Shown here: in pieces, positions 1 through 8,991 of the stretch
Numbering within the stretch: position 1 is the stretch's first letter
How the letters are laid out: every line of letters starts with the position of its first letter
Assembly: GCA_041687455.1 (NCBI GenBank)
Contig: JAWLBY010000019.1
Location: 1-64,000, forward strand
Source of the DNA: JAWLBY01 sp041687455
GTDB lineage: Bacteria > Pseudomonadota > Gammaproteobacteria > Xanthomonadales > Xanthomonadaceae
Reading direction: 5' to 3'
Length of the DNA: 64,000 nucleotides
Position numbers and translations under genes: made by a program
The notes under the pieces: generated by a model
The model's input: the letters and a program-made list of their open reading frames with translations, nothing else
What the model was told of the DNA's origin: nothing
Database searches by the model: none

Positions 1-152
1 ACGACGAAGAAGCCGTCGGATAGCACAAGTCGCTGTTCAGCCGGGACTTTTCTGATGACGATTTCCCCGGACAGCAGTGGGCTTTCGCCGGGATGACGAG
101 CAATAGCGTCGTCGATTCGAGCCAGCGGCCAGTGGCTTCGAAGTGGTGGCGT
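1..152. repeat. Intergenic left edge with a REP-like dispersed repeat
   Basis: No gene is supported here. Bases 65-101 carry a short palindromic repeat (core GGCTTTCGCCGGGATGACGA) whose relatives recur at 10781-10804, 24745-25092 and 44480-44563. It lies just beyond the stop codon of the tetR-type gene and could act as a transcript end, but no U-rich tract follows. Confidence 0.55.
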
Positions 153-794
153 TCAGCGCGGCGCGTGGGCGCGCAGGAACAGATCGACCACGCTGTCGAT
201 GTGGGCGCAGGCTTCCGCCTCCGGCACGCAGTCGCAACAGCCGACCACCAGCCGCGAGTGCAGCTCGCCCTTCAGCATCGCGAAGAAATGCTGCGCGGCC
301 CGGACCGGGTCCGGCACTTCGAGCGTGCCGGCGGCGTTGGCCTGACGCAGGAAAGTCTCGAATTCGCCCAGCGTGCGTTTTGGCCCGGCTTCGTAGAACA
401 ACTGCGACAGCTTCGGGTCGGTCATCGCCCGCGCGCTCATCGTCCGATACAGCTCGACCGCTTCGGCGCTGGTGCATAGCGCGTAGAAGGCCCGCGCGAT
501 CGCGCCGAGCGCGTCGCGGATCGGTCCGTGGCCGGGCTTCACCTCGAACAGTTCGTGCGGCAACTGCGATTCGCAGCGGCACTTGACCGCTTCGGAGAAC
601 AGCGCGTCCTTGTCCTTGAAGTGACTGTAGACGGTCAGCTTCGACACGCCGGCCTCGGCGGCGATCGCGTCCATGCTGACCCCGTCGAACCCGCGCTGCG
701 GAAACAGGTTCTTGGCCGCCTCGAGGATCGCGGCGCGTTTCTCGAGGTCTTTCGGGCGACCGGGACCGCTGGGCTTGCTCGGTTTCGAAGGCAT
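153..794 (-). CDS. TetR/AcrR family transcriptional repressor
   Basis: 213 aa, the usual length for TetR regulators. Residues about 20-80 form the TetR helix-turn-helix, with the recognition-helix stretch AGVSKLTVYSHFKDKDALF. The C-terminal half resembles the AefR/NalC-type ligand domain (two adjacent cysteines in GCCDC near residue 187). It is transcribed divergently from the RND efflux operon that starts at 897, the classic arrangement for a local repressor that binds the shared intergenic region and is released by a pump substrate. The ATG at 794 follows directly on the intergenic operator-like region. Family assignment is from sequence; control of the neighbouring pump is inferred from position. 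Confidence 0.9.
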   Translation of the reverse strand: MPSKPSKPSGPGRPKDLEKRAAILEAAKNLFPQRGFDGVSMDAIAAEAGVSKLTVYSHFKDKDALFSEAVKCRCESQLPHELFEVKPGHGPIRDALGAIARAFYALCTSAEAVELYRTMSARAMTDPKLSQLFYEAGPKRTLGEFETFLRQANAAGTLEVPDPVRAAQHFFAMLKGELHSRLVVGCCDCVPEAEACAHIDSVVDLFLRAHAPR

Positions 795-896
795 GCAGAT
801 CAGGCTCGTCGATAAATTACTGGACTCACCGGTTTTTAATTTTTAGTATACCGGCCAGTTCAAATACTACCCGGCCAGCTCCGAGAGGGTAAGCCC
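795..896. promoter_or_regulatory. Divergent tetR/efflux control region with paired CCGGCCAG boxes
   Basis: This 102-base gap is markedly AT-richer than its surroundings (815-850 is mostly A/T). Two direct copies of CCGGCCAG start at 851 and 871, exactly 20 bases apart, about two helical turns on the same face. The stretch TTTTAGTATA just before the first box could serve as a -10 for the efflux operon. The downstream gene has a good Shine-Dalgarno (GAGAGGG, 883-889) 7 bases before its GTG. Operator function is inferred. Confidence 0.5.
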
Positions 897-2000
897 GTGC
901 GTCAGCCACTTCGCTCGTCCTTCATCCGTTCTGCCCTGCTGGCCGCTGCACTGTCGGCGCTGGTCGGTTGCAGTGGCCAGGCCGAAACGACCGCGCCGCC
1001 GCGACCAGCGATGGTCGCGCGGCCGGTGCCGGTCACCGCCGAATACGAAGTGTTCCCGGGCGAGGTGCATGCCCGCCACGAGCCGGCGCTGGCATTCCGG
1101 GTCGGCGGCAAGATCGCCCGCCGGCTGGTCGACGTCGGCGACCGCGTGCGCCGCGGCCAGCCACTGGCCGAACTCGACCCGGACGACCTGAAACTGCAGG
1201 CCGAGGCGGCCCGGGCGCAGCTCGCCGCGGCCGAGGCCGACCTCGAGCTGGCCCGCAGCGAGCGCGACCGTCACCGCCATCTGCTCGATCGGCAGTTGAT
1301 CAGCCAGTCGCTGTTCGATGTCCGCGACAGCCAGTTCCGCGCCGCCGAAGCCCGCGCCCGCCAGGCCCGCGCGCAGCTCGATGTCGCCAGCAACCAGGCC
1401 GGCTACGCGCAGTTGAGTGCCAGCGACGACGGCGTGATCGCCCAGCGACTGGCCGAGGCCGGCCAGGTCGTCGCGGCCGGTCAGCCGGTGTTCGTGCTGG
1501 CCGCCGACGGCGAACGCGAGGTGGTCATCAGCCTGCCGGAGCAGGGGATCGGGGACCATGCGGTCGGCCAGCCGGTGCTGGTTGGGCTGTGGTCGAAGCC
1601 CGACCAACGCATCCCCGGCACCGTGCGCGAAATTGCGCCGGCCGCCGATCCGGCCGCGCGCACCTACGCCGCGCGGATCACCATCGGCAGCACCGCCGGA
1701 TCGATCGAACTCGGCCAGAGCGCGCGCGTTCTGTTCGCCCGCAACGGCAACTCGGCGCTCGGCGTGCCGCTGCCGGCGCTGACCGCCGACGGCGGCCAGC
1801 ACTACGTCTGGATCGTGGACCCGGCGACTTCGCAGGTACACCGCCGTCTGGTGGAAATCGGCCCGTTCGGCGACGCCAGCGCGACGATCCGTTCCGGCAT
1901 TGCTTCCGACGACTGGGTCGTCGCCGGCGGCGTGCACCTGCTGCGGGAAGGGCAGACGGTGCGTCCGGTCGACCGCGACAACCGCCCCGTCCAGCTCTGA
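897..2000 (+). CDS. RND efflux periplasmic adaptor (membrane fusion protein), lipoprotein
   Basis: 367 aa. It begins with GTG at 897, supported by the GAGAGGG ribosome site. A lipoprotein signal ends in the lipobox LVGC (Cys25). The body follows the HlyD/AcrA plan: a barrel-sandwich/lipoyl half-motif (VDVGDRVRRGQPLAELDPDDL near residue 80), an alpha-helical hairpin of Ala/Arg/Gln-rich coiled coil (about 100-165), the second lipoyl half (GVIAQRLAEAGQVVAAGQPVF), then beta-barrel and membrane-proximal domains. It would bridge the inner-membrane pump at 2073 to an outer-membrane channel, plausibly the TolC-like protein at 5976. It is first in the operon and is probably repressed by the divergent TetR protein. 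Confidence 0.93.
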   Translation: MRQPLRSSFIRSALLAAALSALVGCSGQAETTAPPRPAMVARPVPVTAEYEVFPGEVHARHEPALAFRVGGKIARRLVDVGDRVRRGQPLAELDPDDLKLQAEAARAQLAAAEADLELARSERDRHRHLLDRQLISQSLFDVRDSQFRAAEARARQARAQLDVASNQAGYAQLSASDDGVIAQRLAEAGQVVAAGQPVFVLAADGEREVVISLPEQGIGDHAVGQPVLVGLWSKPDQRIPGTVREIAPAADPAARTYAARITIGSTAGSIELGQSARVLFARNGNSALGVPLPALTADGGQHYVWIVDPATSQVHRRLVEIGPFGDASATIRSGIASDDWVVAGGVHLLREGQTVRPVDRDNRPVQL

Positions 2001-2072
2001 CGTTCCACCGGTAGGCACCGGTCGCCGCTGAAGCGGTTCCTGCAGACGTATCGCACGCATCCCGAGGCTTGC

Positions 2073-5000
2073 ATGGCTTCCTCCTTCAACCTTTCCACCT
2101 GGGCGCTCAACAATCGCAGCCTGGTGCTGTACGCAATGGTGCTGCTGGCACTGATCGGCTTGTATTCCTACAGCCGTCTCGGGCAGAGCGAGGACCCGCC
2201 GTTCACCTTCAAGGTGATGGTGGTCCGCACCCTGTGGCCGGGCGCGACCGCCGAGGAAGTCGCCGCACAGATCACCGAGAAGATCGAGAAGAAGGTCATG
2301 CAGACCGGCACGTACCAGTACGTGCGCTCGTTCTCGCGCCCCGGCGAGTCGCAGATCATCTACATGGCGCCGGATGCGATGCGCTCGGCGCAGATTCCGG
2401 AGCTGTGGTACCAGATCCGCAAGCGGGTCACCGACATCCGTCACGAACTGCCGCCGGGCAGCATCGGGCCGTTCTTCAATGACGAATTCGGCGACACGTT
2501 CGGCAACATCTATGCGCTGACCGGCGACGGCTTCGACTACGCGACGCTGCGCGACTATGCCGAGCGGTTGCAACTCGAACTGCAGCGCGTCGCCGACGTC
2601 GCCAAGGTCGAGCTGATCGGCCTGCAGGACGAGAAGATCTGGATCGAGATCAGCAACACCAAGCTCGCCACCCTCGGCGTGCCGCTGGCCGCCGTGCAGC
2701 AGGCGCTGGAAGAACAGAATGCGGTGGCGCCGGCCGGCTTCTTCGAAACCATCAGCGACCGCGTGCAACTGCGGGTGTCGGGTCGCTTCGACAGCGTCGA
2801 CGCGATCCGGCAGTTCCCGATCCGGATCGGCGACCGCAGCTTCCGCATCGACGACGTCGCCGACGTGCGCCGCGGGTTCTCCGATCCGCCGGCGCCGCGG
2901 ATGCGCTTCGAAGGTGCCGATGCGATCGGGCTGGCGGTATCGATGGAAGCCGGCGGCGACATCATCGCGCTCGGGCGCACGCTCGATCGCGAGTTCGCCC
3001 GGCTGCAGGAGACGCTGCCGGTCGGCATGACGCTGCATCGGGTCGCCGACCAGCCGGCGGCGGTGCGCGACTCGGTCGGCGAATTCATTCGCGTACTGGC
3101 CGAGGCGGTCGCGATCGTGCTGCTGGTCAGCTTCTTCTCGCTCGGCCTGCGCACCGGACTGGTCGTCGCACTGTCCATTCCGCTGGTGCTGGCGATGACC
3201 TTCGCCGGCATGCATTACTTCGGCATCGGCCTGCACAAGATCTCGCTCGGTGCGCTGGTGCTCGCGCTCGGCCTGCTGGTCGACGACGCGATCATCGCGG
3301 TCGAGATGATGGCGGTGAAGATGGAACAGGGGTTCGACCGGCTGCGCGCCGCCGGTTTCGCCTGGCAGACCACCGCCTTCCCGATGCTGACCGGCACGCT
3401 GGTCACCGCGGCCGGCTTCCTGCCGATCGCGACCGCGCAATCCGGTACCGGCGAGTACACGCGGTCGATCTTCCAGGTCGTCACGCTGGCGCTGCTGGTG
3501 TCGTGGATCGCCGCGGTGGTGTTCGTGCCCTATCTCGGCGACAAGCTGCTGCCGGATCCGGCCCGCAGCGGCAGCGGCCACGCGGTCGGCCGCGATCCGT
3601 ACGACACGCGCTTCTATCGCGCCTTCCGCGCGCTGGTGCAGTGGTGCGTGCGGTATCGCAAGACGGTCATCGCGATCACCGCGGCGCTGTTCGTGTCGTC
3701 GGTGCTGCTGTTCCGGTTCGTGCCGCAGCAGTTCTTCCCGGCCTCGACCCGACTCGAGCTGATGGTCGACCTGCGACTCGCCGAAGGCAGCTCGCTGGTT
3801 GCGACCGAGCGCGAGGCGGCCCGGCTCGAAGCGCTGCTCGCCGAACGCGAAGGCATCCGCAACTACGTCGCCTACATCGGCACCGGCTCGCCGCGCTTCT
3901 ACCTGCCGCTCGACCAGCAGTTGCCGCAGGCCAACTTCGCCCAGTTCGTGATCCTGACCGAGGACATCGAGGCCCGTGAAGCGCTGCGTCAGTGGCTGAT
4001 CGAGCTGTTCGCGAATGACTTCCCGGGCCTGCAGGCGCGCGTCACCCGGCTCGAGAACGGCCCGCCGGTCGGCTACCCGCTGCAGTTCCGGGTGTCCGGC
4101 GAGCATGTCGACGAGGTGCGCCGGATCGCCCGCGAGGTGGCGGAGCAGGTCCGCGCCAATCCGCAGGTCAGCAACGTCCACCTGGACTGGGAAGAGCCGA
4201 GCAAGGTGATCCGGCTCGACATCGACCAGGAGCGCGCCCGCGCGCTCGGCATCAGCTCGGCGCAGCTTGCGACCTTCCTGCGCGGCTCGCTGTCGGGCTC
4301 GCACGTCAGCCACTACCGCGAAGGCAACCAGTTGATCGAGATCCTGCTGCGCGGGCCGGACGACGAACGCAGCCGGATGAGCCTGATCGGCAGCCTGTCG
4401 GTGCCGACCGCGAGCGGCGCCAGCATTCCGCTGTCGCAGATCGCCCGCCTCGAGTACGGCTTCGAGGAAGGCGTGATCTGGCATCGCGACCGGCTGCCGA
4501 CCGTGACCGTCCGCGGCGACATCTACGGCGCCGTGCAGCCGGCGACCGTCACCGCGCAGATCGCGCCGTCGCTGGCCGGCATCCGCGCCGCCCTGCCGTC
4601 GGGCTATCTGCTCGAGACCGGCGGCACGGTCGAGGACGCCGAGCGCGGCCAGCGTTCGGTCAACGCCGGCATGCCGCTGTTCCTGGTGGTCGTGTTCACG
4701 CTGCTGATGCTGCAGTTGCGCAGTGCGTCGCGCTCGCTGCTGGTGCTGCTGACGGCGCCGCTCGGACTGATCGGCGTGGTGCTGTTCCTGCTCGTGTTCC
4801 GGGTACCGTTCGGCTTCGTTGCGATGCTCGGCACGATCGCACTGTCGGGCATGATCATGCGCAACTCGATCATCCTGGTCGACCAGATCGAGCAGGACAT
4901 CGCCGCTGGCCGGGCGCGCATCGACGCGATCGTCGACGCCACCGTCCGCCGTTTCCGGCCGATCGTGCTGACCGCGCTGGCGGCGATCCTGGCGATGATC

Positions 5001-5135
5001 CCGCTGTCACGCTCGGTGTTCTTCGGACCGATGGCGGTCGCGATCATGGGCGGCCTGTTCGTCGCCACCGCGCTGACACTGCTGTTCCTGCCGGCGCTGT
5101 ATGCGGCCTGGTTCCGGGTCCGGCCGGCTGCCTGA
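2073..5135 (+). CDS. RND family efflux pump inner-membrane transporter
   Basis: 1020 aa, typical for AcrB/MdtB-like proton-driven exporters. The layout is the RND duplication: an N-terminal membrane helix (residues about 15-32), a large periplasmic loop, six helices (about 335-535), a second periplasmic loop (about 560-850) and the final helix bundle. The transmembrane-4 proton-relay motif is present as GLLVDDAIIAVEMM (about residue 400), and the second-half signature as GMIMRNSIILVDQ (about 930). It follows the adaptor gene by 72 bases and shares its promoter. The loop sequence looks closer to the MexF/MdtB-like branch that some annotations call multidrug or heavy-metal pumps; the substrate cannot be read from the sequence. 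Confidence 0.95.
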   Translation: MASSFNLSTWALNNRSLVLYAMVLLALIGLYSYSRLGQSEDPPFTFKVMVVRTLWPGATAEEVAAQITEKIEKKVMQTGTYQYVRSFSRPGESQIIYMAPDAMRSAQIPELWYQIRKRVTDIRHELPPGSIGPFFNDEFGDTFGNIYALTGDGFDYATLRDYAERLQLELQRVADVAKVELIGLQDEKIWIEISNTKLATLGVPLAAVQQALEEQNAVAPAGFFETISDRVQLRVSGRFDSVDAIRQFPIRIGDRSFRIDDVADVRRGFSDPPAPRMRFEGADAIGLAVSMEAGGDIIALGRTLDREFARLQETLPVGMTLHRVADQPAAVRDSVGEFIRVLAEAVAIVLLVSFFSLGLRTGLVVALSIPLVLAMTFAGMHYFGIGLHKISLGALVLALGLLVDDAIIAVEMMAVKMEQGFDRLRAAGFAWQTTAFPMLTGTLVTAAGFLPIATAQSGTGEYTRSIFQVVTLALLVSWIAAVVFVPYLGDKLLPDPARSGSGHAVGRDPYDTRFYRAFRALVQWCVRYRKTVIAITAALFVSSVLLFRFVPQQFFPASTRLELMVDLRLAEGSSLVATEREAARLEALLAEREGIRNYVAYIGTGSPRFYLPLDQQLPQANFAQFVILTEDIEAREALRQWLIELFANDFPGLQARVTRLENGPPVGYPLQFRVSGEHVDEVRRIAREVAEQVRANPQVSNVHLDWEEPSKVIRLDIDQERARALGISSAQLATFLRGSLSGSHVSHYREGNQLIEILLRGPDDERSRMSLIGSLSVPTASGASIPLSQIARLEYGFEEGVIWHRDRLPTVTVRGDIYGAVQPATVTAQIAPSLAGIRAALPSGYLLETGGTVEDAERGQRSVNAGMPLFLVVVFTLLMLQLRSASRSLLVLLTAPLGLIGVVLFLLVFRVPFGFVAMLGTIALSGMIMRNSIILVDQIEQDIAAGRARIDAIVDATVRRFRPIVLTALAAILAMIPLSRSVFFGPMAVAIMGGLFVATALTLLFLPALYAAWFRVRPAA

Positions 5136-5299
5136 GGCCGCCGGCCCGGCTGCCAGGCTGAACGGGAGGCAACCCGATGACTTCCGGCACTCGGGCCGGA
5201 GCCGTCCGGGCCGCCATGCTGTTTTTGCGGCTCCGGCCGCGGCGGCCTAAACTTTCGCGTCTTTGCCCGCCTCGCGGCCCCGCCGCCCCTGGAGCTGTC

Positions 5300-5950
5300 A
5301 TGCCGATCGATTTCGAACTCGCCCGCCACACCATGATCGAGCAGCAGGTCCGGACCTGGGATGTCATCGACTCCCGCGTCCTGGACATGCTCGGGGTGGT
5401 CCGGCGCGAGGATTTCGTGCCGCCGCGCTACCGCAAGCTGGCCTTCGCCGATTTCGAGATCCCGCTCGAGCACGGCGAAGCGATGATGAAACCGGTCGTC
5501 GAAGGCCGGATGCTGCAGGCGCTGGCGCTCGAACCGCACCACGAAGTGCTCGAGGTCGGCACCGGCAGCGGCTTCATCACCGCCTGCCTCGCCGAGCTGG
5601 CCCATTCGGTGCTCAGCATCGACATCCACGCCGATTTCGTCGAGCGCGCCGCGGCCCGGCTGTCCGGCGTGCCCAGCGCCCGCTTCGAGACTGCCGATGC
5701 GCTGGCCTTCGATCCGGGCCGGCAGTTCGACGCGGTCGTGATCACCGGTTCGGTCGCCGAGATTCCGGCCCGCTTCCGCGACTGGGTCCGGCCAGGCGGC
5801 CGGCTGTTCGTGGTCTGCGGCCAGTCGCCGGTGCAGGAAGCGATGCTGCTGACCCGGCGCGAGGACGGCGGCTGGAACGACGAGAGCCTGTTCGAAACCG
5901 ATCTTCAGTATCTGCGCGGCGCCGAGCCGAAGCCGCGCTTCGTCTTGTAA
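5300..5950 (+). CDS. pcm: Protein-L-isoaspartate O-methyltransferase
   Basis: 216 aa from ATG 5300. A longer reading to 5177 exists but its N-terminus is low-complexity and unlike the family, so the internal ATG is preferred. The enzyme methylates L-isoaspartyl residues using S-adenosylmethionine, starting their repair. The family opening (ARHTMIEQQVRTWDVID), the SAM-binding glycine motif LEVGTGSGFITACLAEL (about residue 84) and the following acidic strand are all visible. The C-terminus ends EPKPRFVL as in many gammaproteobacterial Pcm-like proteins next to tolC. The gene precedes the tolC homologue by 25 bases and is probably cotranscribed with it. Confidence 0.92.
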   Translation: MPIDFELARHTMIEQQVRTWDVIDSRVLDMLGVVRREDFVPPRYRKLAFADFEIPLEHGEAMMKPVVEGRMLQALALEPHHEVLEVGTGSGFITACLAELAHSVLSIDIHADFVERAAARLSGVPSARFETADALAFDPGRQFDAVVITGSVAEIPARFRDWVRPGGRLFVVCGQSPVQEAMLLTRREDGGWNDESLFETDLQYLRGAEPKPRFVL

Positions 5951-5975
5951 CGCGACAACAACCAAAGGATTGCCG

Positions 5976-7409
5976 ATGAGCGCGATGCACCGATTGAAGC
6001 CACTGGCCGCTGGCCTGTTGCTGGCCTGCGCGGCCGGCAGCGCTTCCGCCGCCGACCTGATGCAGGCCTGGGAACTGGCCCGGCAGAGCGATCCGCAGTT
6101 GCAGATCGCCGAATCGAACCGGCTGGCGATCGGTGAAAACGTCGCACAGGCGCGGTCGAGCCTGCTGCCGCAGATCAGCGCCACGGCGTCGCTGAGCGAC
6201 AGCGAAGGCGACAGCGTGCAGGTCGGCACGATTCCGAACGAGGACGGCACGGTCAGCTTCGGCGAGAGCCGCGGCGAGTCCGACACCCGCAGCCGCAACT
6301 ACAACCTGAATCTGCAGCAGTCGATCTACGACCACCGCAACTACACCCGGCTGCGCGCCAGCCGCGCGCGCAGCGACGCCGCCGGCGCCGATCTGGACCG
6401 CGCGTCCGACGCACTGATGCTGCGTGTCTCCGAGAGCTACTTCAACGTGCTGACGGCGATCGACTCGCTGGCCTTCGCCCGCGCCGAGCGGCGTGCGGTC
6501 AAGCGCCAGCTCGACCAGGCCGAGCAGCGTTTCGAAGTCGGCCTGACCGCGATCACCGACGTGCACGAAGCGCGCGCCCGCTACGATGCGGCGCGCGCCA
6601 ATGTGATCTCCGCCGAGAATGCGCTCGACGACACCCGCGAGGCACTGGCCGAGATCACCGGCCGCCACCTGCAGCAGTTCCGCGGTCTGGCGTCCGATTT
6701 CACACCGCAACTGCCGACCCCGGCGAAGATCGAGGACTGGGTCCGGCTGGCGCTGGAGAACAGCCCGGCAGTCCTGTCGCGCGAGCTGGCACTGGCCGCC
6801 GCCGGCCACGACATCGCCACCGCACGAGCCGGTCATCTGCCGACTCTCGGCGGCTCGATCAGTTACGGCGACCGCGCGACCTGGGGCGAGAGCGGTTCGA
6901 ACGGACTGTTCTTCCCGGCCAACAATGCCGGCGATACGACCACCGTCGGGATCACGCTGAGCGTGCCGATCTTCTCCGGCGGCCTGGTCAGCTCGCAGGT
7001 CCGGCAGGCCGCCTACAACCGCGATCTGGTCGACGAACAGCTCGAGCAGGAGCGCCGGGCGGTGACCCGCACCACGCGCAACACCTATCGCGCGGTCGAA
7101 GCCGGCATCTCGACGATCGCCGCGCGCGAGCAGGCGGTGGTGTCGGCACGCAGTGCGCTGGAGGCGACCGAGGCCGGCTTCGAGGTCGGCACCCGCACGA
7201 TCGTCGACGTGCTGCTGAGCCAGCAGTTGCTGTTCCAGGCCGAACGCGACTACTCGCAGGCCCGGCACAACTTCGTCGTCAACACGCTGCGCCTCGAGCA
7301 GGCGGCCGGGACGATCGAGGTCAAGGACCTGCAGGAGGTCAATCGGCTGCTGGTCGAGGACGCCGAGGCCAAGCTGGCGGTCGACGAGAGCGACGACAAC
7401 GCGAGCTGA
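5976..7409 (+). CDS. tolC: TolC family outer-membrane channel
   Basis: 477 aa. ATG 5976 is chosen over an upstream TTG because AAAGGA at 5964-5969 sits 6 bases before it. A Sec signal peptide (hydrophobic core AAGLLLACAAG, cleavage after ASA) is followed by two tandem outer-membrane-efflux repeats rich in long amphipathic helices; the repeat signature GLTAITDVHEARARYDAARA in the first half is matched by VGTRTIVDVLLSQQLL in the second. The protein would trimerise into the outer-membrane exit duct for RND and type I systems, likely including the pump encoded just upstream. A strong intrinsic terminator follows. Confidence 0.93.
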   Translation: MSAMHRLKPLAAGLLLACAAGSASAADLMQAWELARQSDPQLQIAESNRLAIGENVAQARSSLLPQISATASLSDSEGDSVQVGTIPNEDGTVSFGESRGESDTRSRNYNLNLQQSIYDHRNYTRLRASRARSDAAGADLDRASDALMLRVSESYFNVLTAIDSLAFARAERRAVKRQLDQAEQRFEVGLTAITDVHEARARYDAARANVISAENALDDTREALAEITGRHLQQFRGLASDFTPQLPTPAKIEDWVRLALENSPAVLSRELALAAAGHDIATARAGHLPTLGGSISYGDRATWGESGSNGLFFPANNAGDTTTVGITLSVPIFSGGLVSSQVRQAAYNRDLVDEQLEQERRAVTRTTRNTYRAVEAGISTIAAREQAVVSARSALEATEAGFEVGTRTIVDVLLSQQLLFQAERDYSQARHNFVVNTLRLEQAAGTIEVKDLQEVNRLLVEDAEAKLAVDESDDNAS

Positions 7410-7433
7410 TCGCCGCGCAGCGATGCCTGCAGC

Positions 7434-7461
7434 GAAAACGCCGCCTGCTGGCGGCGTTTTC
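7434..7461 (+). terminator. Rho-independent terminator after tolC
   Basis: A perfect 12-bp stem: GAAAACGCCGCC (7434-7445) pairs with GGCGGCGTTTTC (7450-7461) across a TGCT loop. The 3' arm ends in TTTTC, giving the U tract. It starts 25 bases after the tolC stop and is the clearest terminator in the window. The A-tract on the left arm makes it potentially bidirectional, also facing the end of the convergent MATE gene. Confidence 0.88.
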
Positions 7462-7574
7462 GTTTCCGGCGTCGGTCGCGATCGGGTGGCTGCGGTCGCG
7501 ATCGTTGCGCAGCGATGCAGCCAGCGGCAACGCGGCGAGGCTGACGCTGCCCGCGCCGCGTGGTCAACGCCGGG

Positions 7575-8918
7575 TCATCTCGCGCGCGCCGCGCGGACGA
7601 ACCGCCAGGTCAGCAGCAGCGCCGCCGCGGTCAGGCCGGCGATCAGTCCGATCCACATGCCCGGCGCACCGCCGCCGCGATGGATCCCGAGCCACCAGCC
7701 GAGCGGCATGCCGAGGCCCCAGTACGCCAGCACCGTGATCACCGCCGGCAACCGGGTGTCCTTCAAGCCGCGCAGCGCGCCGCCGGACGCGGCCTGCAGG
7801 CCGTCGGAGAGCTGGAACACGGCGGCGAACAGCAGCAGATGCGCGGCCAGCGCGACGACTTCCGGCTCGCCGGTGTAGGCGCGCGCCAGCGGTTCGGCCG
7901 CCAGCAGCAGCAGGCTCGCGGTGACGACCTGGGTCAGCGCGGTGATCGCATAACCGCCGCCGGCTGCCCAGCGCAGTCCGGAGCCGTCGCCGCCGCCGGC
8001 CGCGTAGCCGACCCGCACCGTGGTCGCCATCGCCACGCCGAGCGGCACCATGAAGCACAACGCGGCGAGATTGATCGCAATCTGGTGCGCCGCGATTGCC
8101 ACCGCGCCGAGCGAGCCGATCAGCAGCGCGGTGGCGACGAACAGGGTGCCTTCCATGAAGATCGCGATGCCCATCGGCACGCCGATCCGGAGCAGCTCGC
8201 CGAGCTGGCGCGGCTCGGGCCAGTCGAACCGCGCGAACAGGCCGAGGTCGGCGTAACGCGGCGAGCGCCGCAGATACAGCGCCAGCGCCGCGGCCTGCAG
8301 CCACAGCACCAGCGCGGTCGCGAAACCGAGCCCCCACGCCCCGAGTGCCGGCAATCCGAAACCGCCCCACAGCAGCCAGTAGCCGAGCGGCACCAGCAGC
8401 GCCAGGCCGGCCAGGCCGAACAGCATCGTCGGTCGGGTCAGGCCGACGCCTTCGCTGACGTAGCGCAGGCACAGGTAGGCCGCCAGCGCCGGCGCGCCCC
8501 ATGACACGCCGGCCAGGAACTCGGTCGCGGCCGGCTGCACGTCGGCCGCGACGCCAAGCCATCCGAGCAGCCGGTCGCCGTGCCGGACCAGCACCAGCAG
8601 CACCAGCCCCATGCCCAACGCCAGCCACAGCGCCTGCCGGAACAGCGCGCCGATCGCGGCTCGCCGGCCGGCGCCGTTCAACTGGCTGACCGACGGCGGC
8701 ACCGCCATCAGCACGCCGATCAGCACCAGGATCACCAGCGACCAGACTGCGCTGCCGACGCCGACCGCCGCCAGCGTCAGCGCACCATGGCGCCCGGCCA
8801 GCAGCGTGTCGACCGCGTTCATGCCGACCGAAGCGAGCTGACCGAGCACCAGCGGCAGCGCGAGCGCGAACGTCGCGCCCATCTCGCGGCGCAGGCGGGG
8901 GAAGAAGGCTGTGTCCAT
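7575..8918 (-). CDS. MATE family multidrug/sodium antiporter (NorM-like)
   Basis: 447 aa with twelve predicted membrane helices in the two-fold MatE arrangement. The N-terminal half opens with the family pattern LALPLVLGQLASVGMNAVDTLLAG, and each half carries an Ala/Gly/Leu-rich bundle. MATE proteins export cationic drugs or metabolites in exchange for Na+ or H+. It is convergent with tolC and divergent from the DUF3667 gene, with a 73-base shared upstream region. The substrate is unknown. Confidence 0.92.
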   Translation of the reverse strand: MDTAFFPRLRREMGATFALALPLVLGQLASVGMNAVDTLLAGRHGALTLAAVGVGSAVWSLVILVLIGVLMAVPPSVSQLNGAGRRAAIGALFRQALWLALGMGLVLLVLVRHGDRLLGWLGVAADVQPAATEFLAGVSWGAPALAAYLCLRYVSEGVGLTRPTMLFGLAGLALLVPLGYWLLWGGFGLPALGAWGLGFATALVLWLQAAALALYLRRSPRYADLGLFARFDWPEPRQLGELLRIGVPMGIAIFMEGTLFVATALLIGSLGAVAIAAHQIAINLAALCFMVPLGVAMATTVRVGYAAGGGDGSGLRWAAGGGYAITALTQVVTASLLLLAAEPLARAYTGEPEVVALAAHLLLFAAVFQLSDGLQAASGGALRGLKDTRLPAVITVLAYWGLGMPLGWWLGIHRGGGAPGMWIGLIAGLTAAALLLTWRFVRAARAR

Positions 8919-8991
8919 GCACGAAGAACTGCGCCGGACCGCGGCGCATTCGCTATCTTAGCCGGCACGCCTGCCGGCCACGAACCCGCCG

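Noticed and set aside
867..4484. Open frame of about 1200 codons on the minus strand opposite the efflux genes
   Set aside because: It is an antisense shadow of GC-rich codon usage; it is Arg/Asp/Gln/His-rich with no domain, while the plus strand carries clear adaptor and RND genes.
5177..5299. Longer Pcm protein
   Set aside because: The added 41 residues are low-complexity Arg/Pro-rich and do not match the family; ATG 5300 does.
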